Shown here one piece after another: positions 13,259 to 13,272 of a stretch of DNA of 13,272 nucleotides; position 1 is the stretch's first letter; each line of letters starts with the position of its first letter. The position numbers and the translations under genes were made by a program. The notes under the pieces are model-generated. The model did not search any database, was not told the origin of the DNA, and saw only the letters and a program-made list of their open reading frames with translations. The stretch is taken from contig CALEYW010000049.1 of assembly GCA_937927945.1 (NCBI GenBank), positions 1 through 13,272 of the forward strand, written 5' to 3'. The stretch comes from an uncultured candidate division WPS-2 bacterium. Its GTDB lineage: Bacteria > Vulcanimicrobiota > Vulcanimicrobiia > Vulcanimicrobiales > Vulcanimicrobiaceae.

Positions 13259-13272
13259 ATGCGCATGGCGGG

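Larger units (their letters stand above)
13223..13272 (+). mobile_element. Left end of an insertion sequence (partial, right copy)
   Basis: Starting just after CTAG (13219-13222), the sequence becomes clearly AT-richer than all neighbours. It opens with a terminal repeat (13223-13243) matching bases 50-32 on the opposite strand. A -10-like box and a possible ATG follow, which suggests this is the transposase-upstream end with the gene reading rightward, out of the window. An internal dyad TCGGAC...GTCCGA (13230-13235 and 13244-13249) could bind transposase or fold in RNA. If the left copy shows its right end, the two copies are in direct orientation. Family not assignable; IS1182/IS5-like is only a guess from the CTAG target. 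Confidence 0.6.

Noticed and set aside
1..13272. CRISPR array, tRNA, rRNA, riboswitch or phage-defence system
   Set aside because: No regularly spaced direct repeats with unique spacers, no tRNA-like cloverleaf seen by eye, and no intergenic stretch long enough for a riboswitch; all large genes have metabolic assignments.

Overview
This is a GC-rich bacterial window. Almost all of it is coding, third codon positions are nearly always G or C, and GTG starts are common. The organism cannot be named from the sequence. A relic that looks like hopanoid-pathway HpnJ, the YncE/phosphoesterase fusion and the gene style would fit an Acidobacteriota- or Eremiobacterota-like soil bacterium, but that is a guess.

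Layout. Positions 1-50 are the inner edge of one insertion sequence (IS), and 13223-13272 are the edge of another with a matching terminal inverted repeat; each touches a CTAG tetranucleotide. Next to the left IS, on the minus strand, is a secreted beta-propeller/phosphoesterase protein (72-2477). A tightly overlapping minus-strand operon follows, read from 9534 down to 2546: crotonase-family isomerase/hydratase, AtuA-family protein, acyl-CoA carboxylase beta subunit, methylglutaconyl-CoA-hydratase-like crotonase, and biotinylated acyl-CoA carboxylase alpha subunit. An 83-bp divergent intergenic region holds a recognisable promoter and a 20-bp operator-like dyad. On the plus strand, a second overlapping operon encodes a TetR-type regulator, an AtuD-like acyl-CoA dehydrogenase and an acyl-CoA synthetase (9618-13062). 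The last 66 codons of an HpnJ-like radical SAM gene lie convergent to the synthetase and are cut off by the right-hand IS.

How it works together. The set of genes closely parallels the Pseudomonas acyclic-terpene utilisation (Atu) system: ligase (AtuH-like), dehydrogenase (AtuD-like), two-subunit carboxylase (AtuC/AtuF-like), hydratase (AtuE-like), AtuA and a TetR repressor (AtuR-like). The expected order is: a 3-methyl-branched or isoprenoid acid is activated to its CoA thioester, dehydrogenated at C2-C3, carboxylated on the gamma-methyl group and hydrated. The product would be cleaved to acetate or acetoacetate plus a shortened acyl-CoA, and neither a lyase nor the alcohol/aldehyde dehydrogenases (AtuB/AtuG) are in the window. 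Leucine/isovalerate degradation (Liu-type) is the main alternative. AtuA, the AtuD-like dehydrogenase and a glycine in the carboxylase acyl pocket favour the longer isoprenoid substrate.

The most unusual items are a REP-like palindrome with a 21-bp tandem repeat translated in frame as the linker of AtuA, the IS-truncated hpnJ-like gene, and the paired IS ends framing the whole block.
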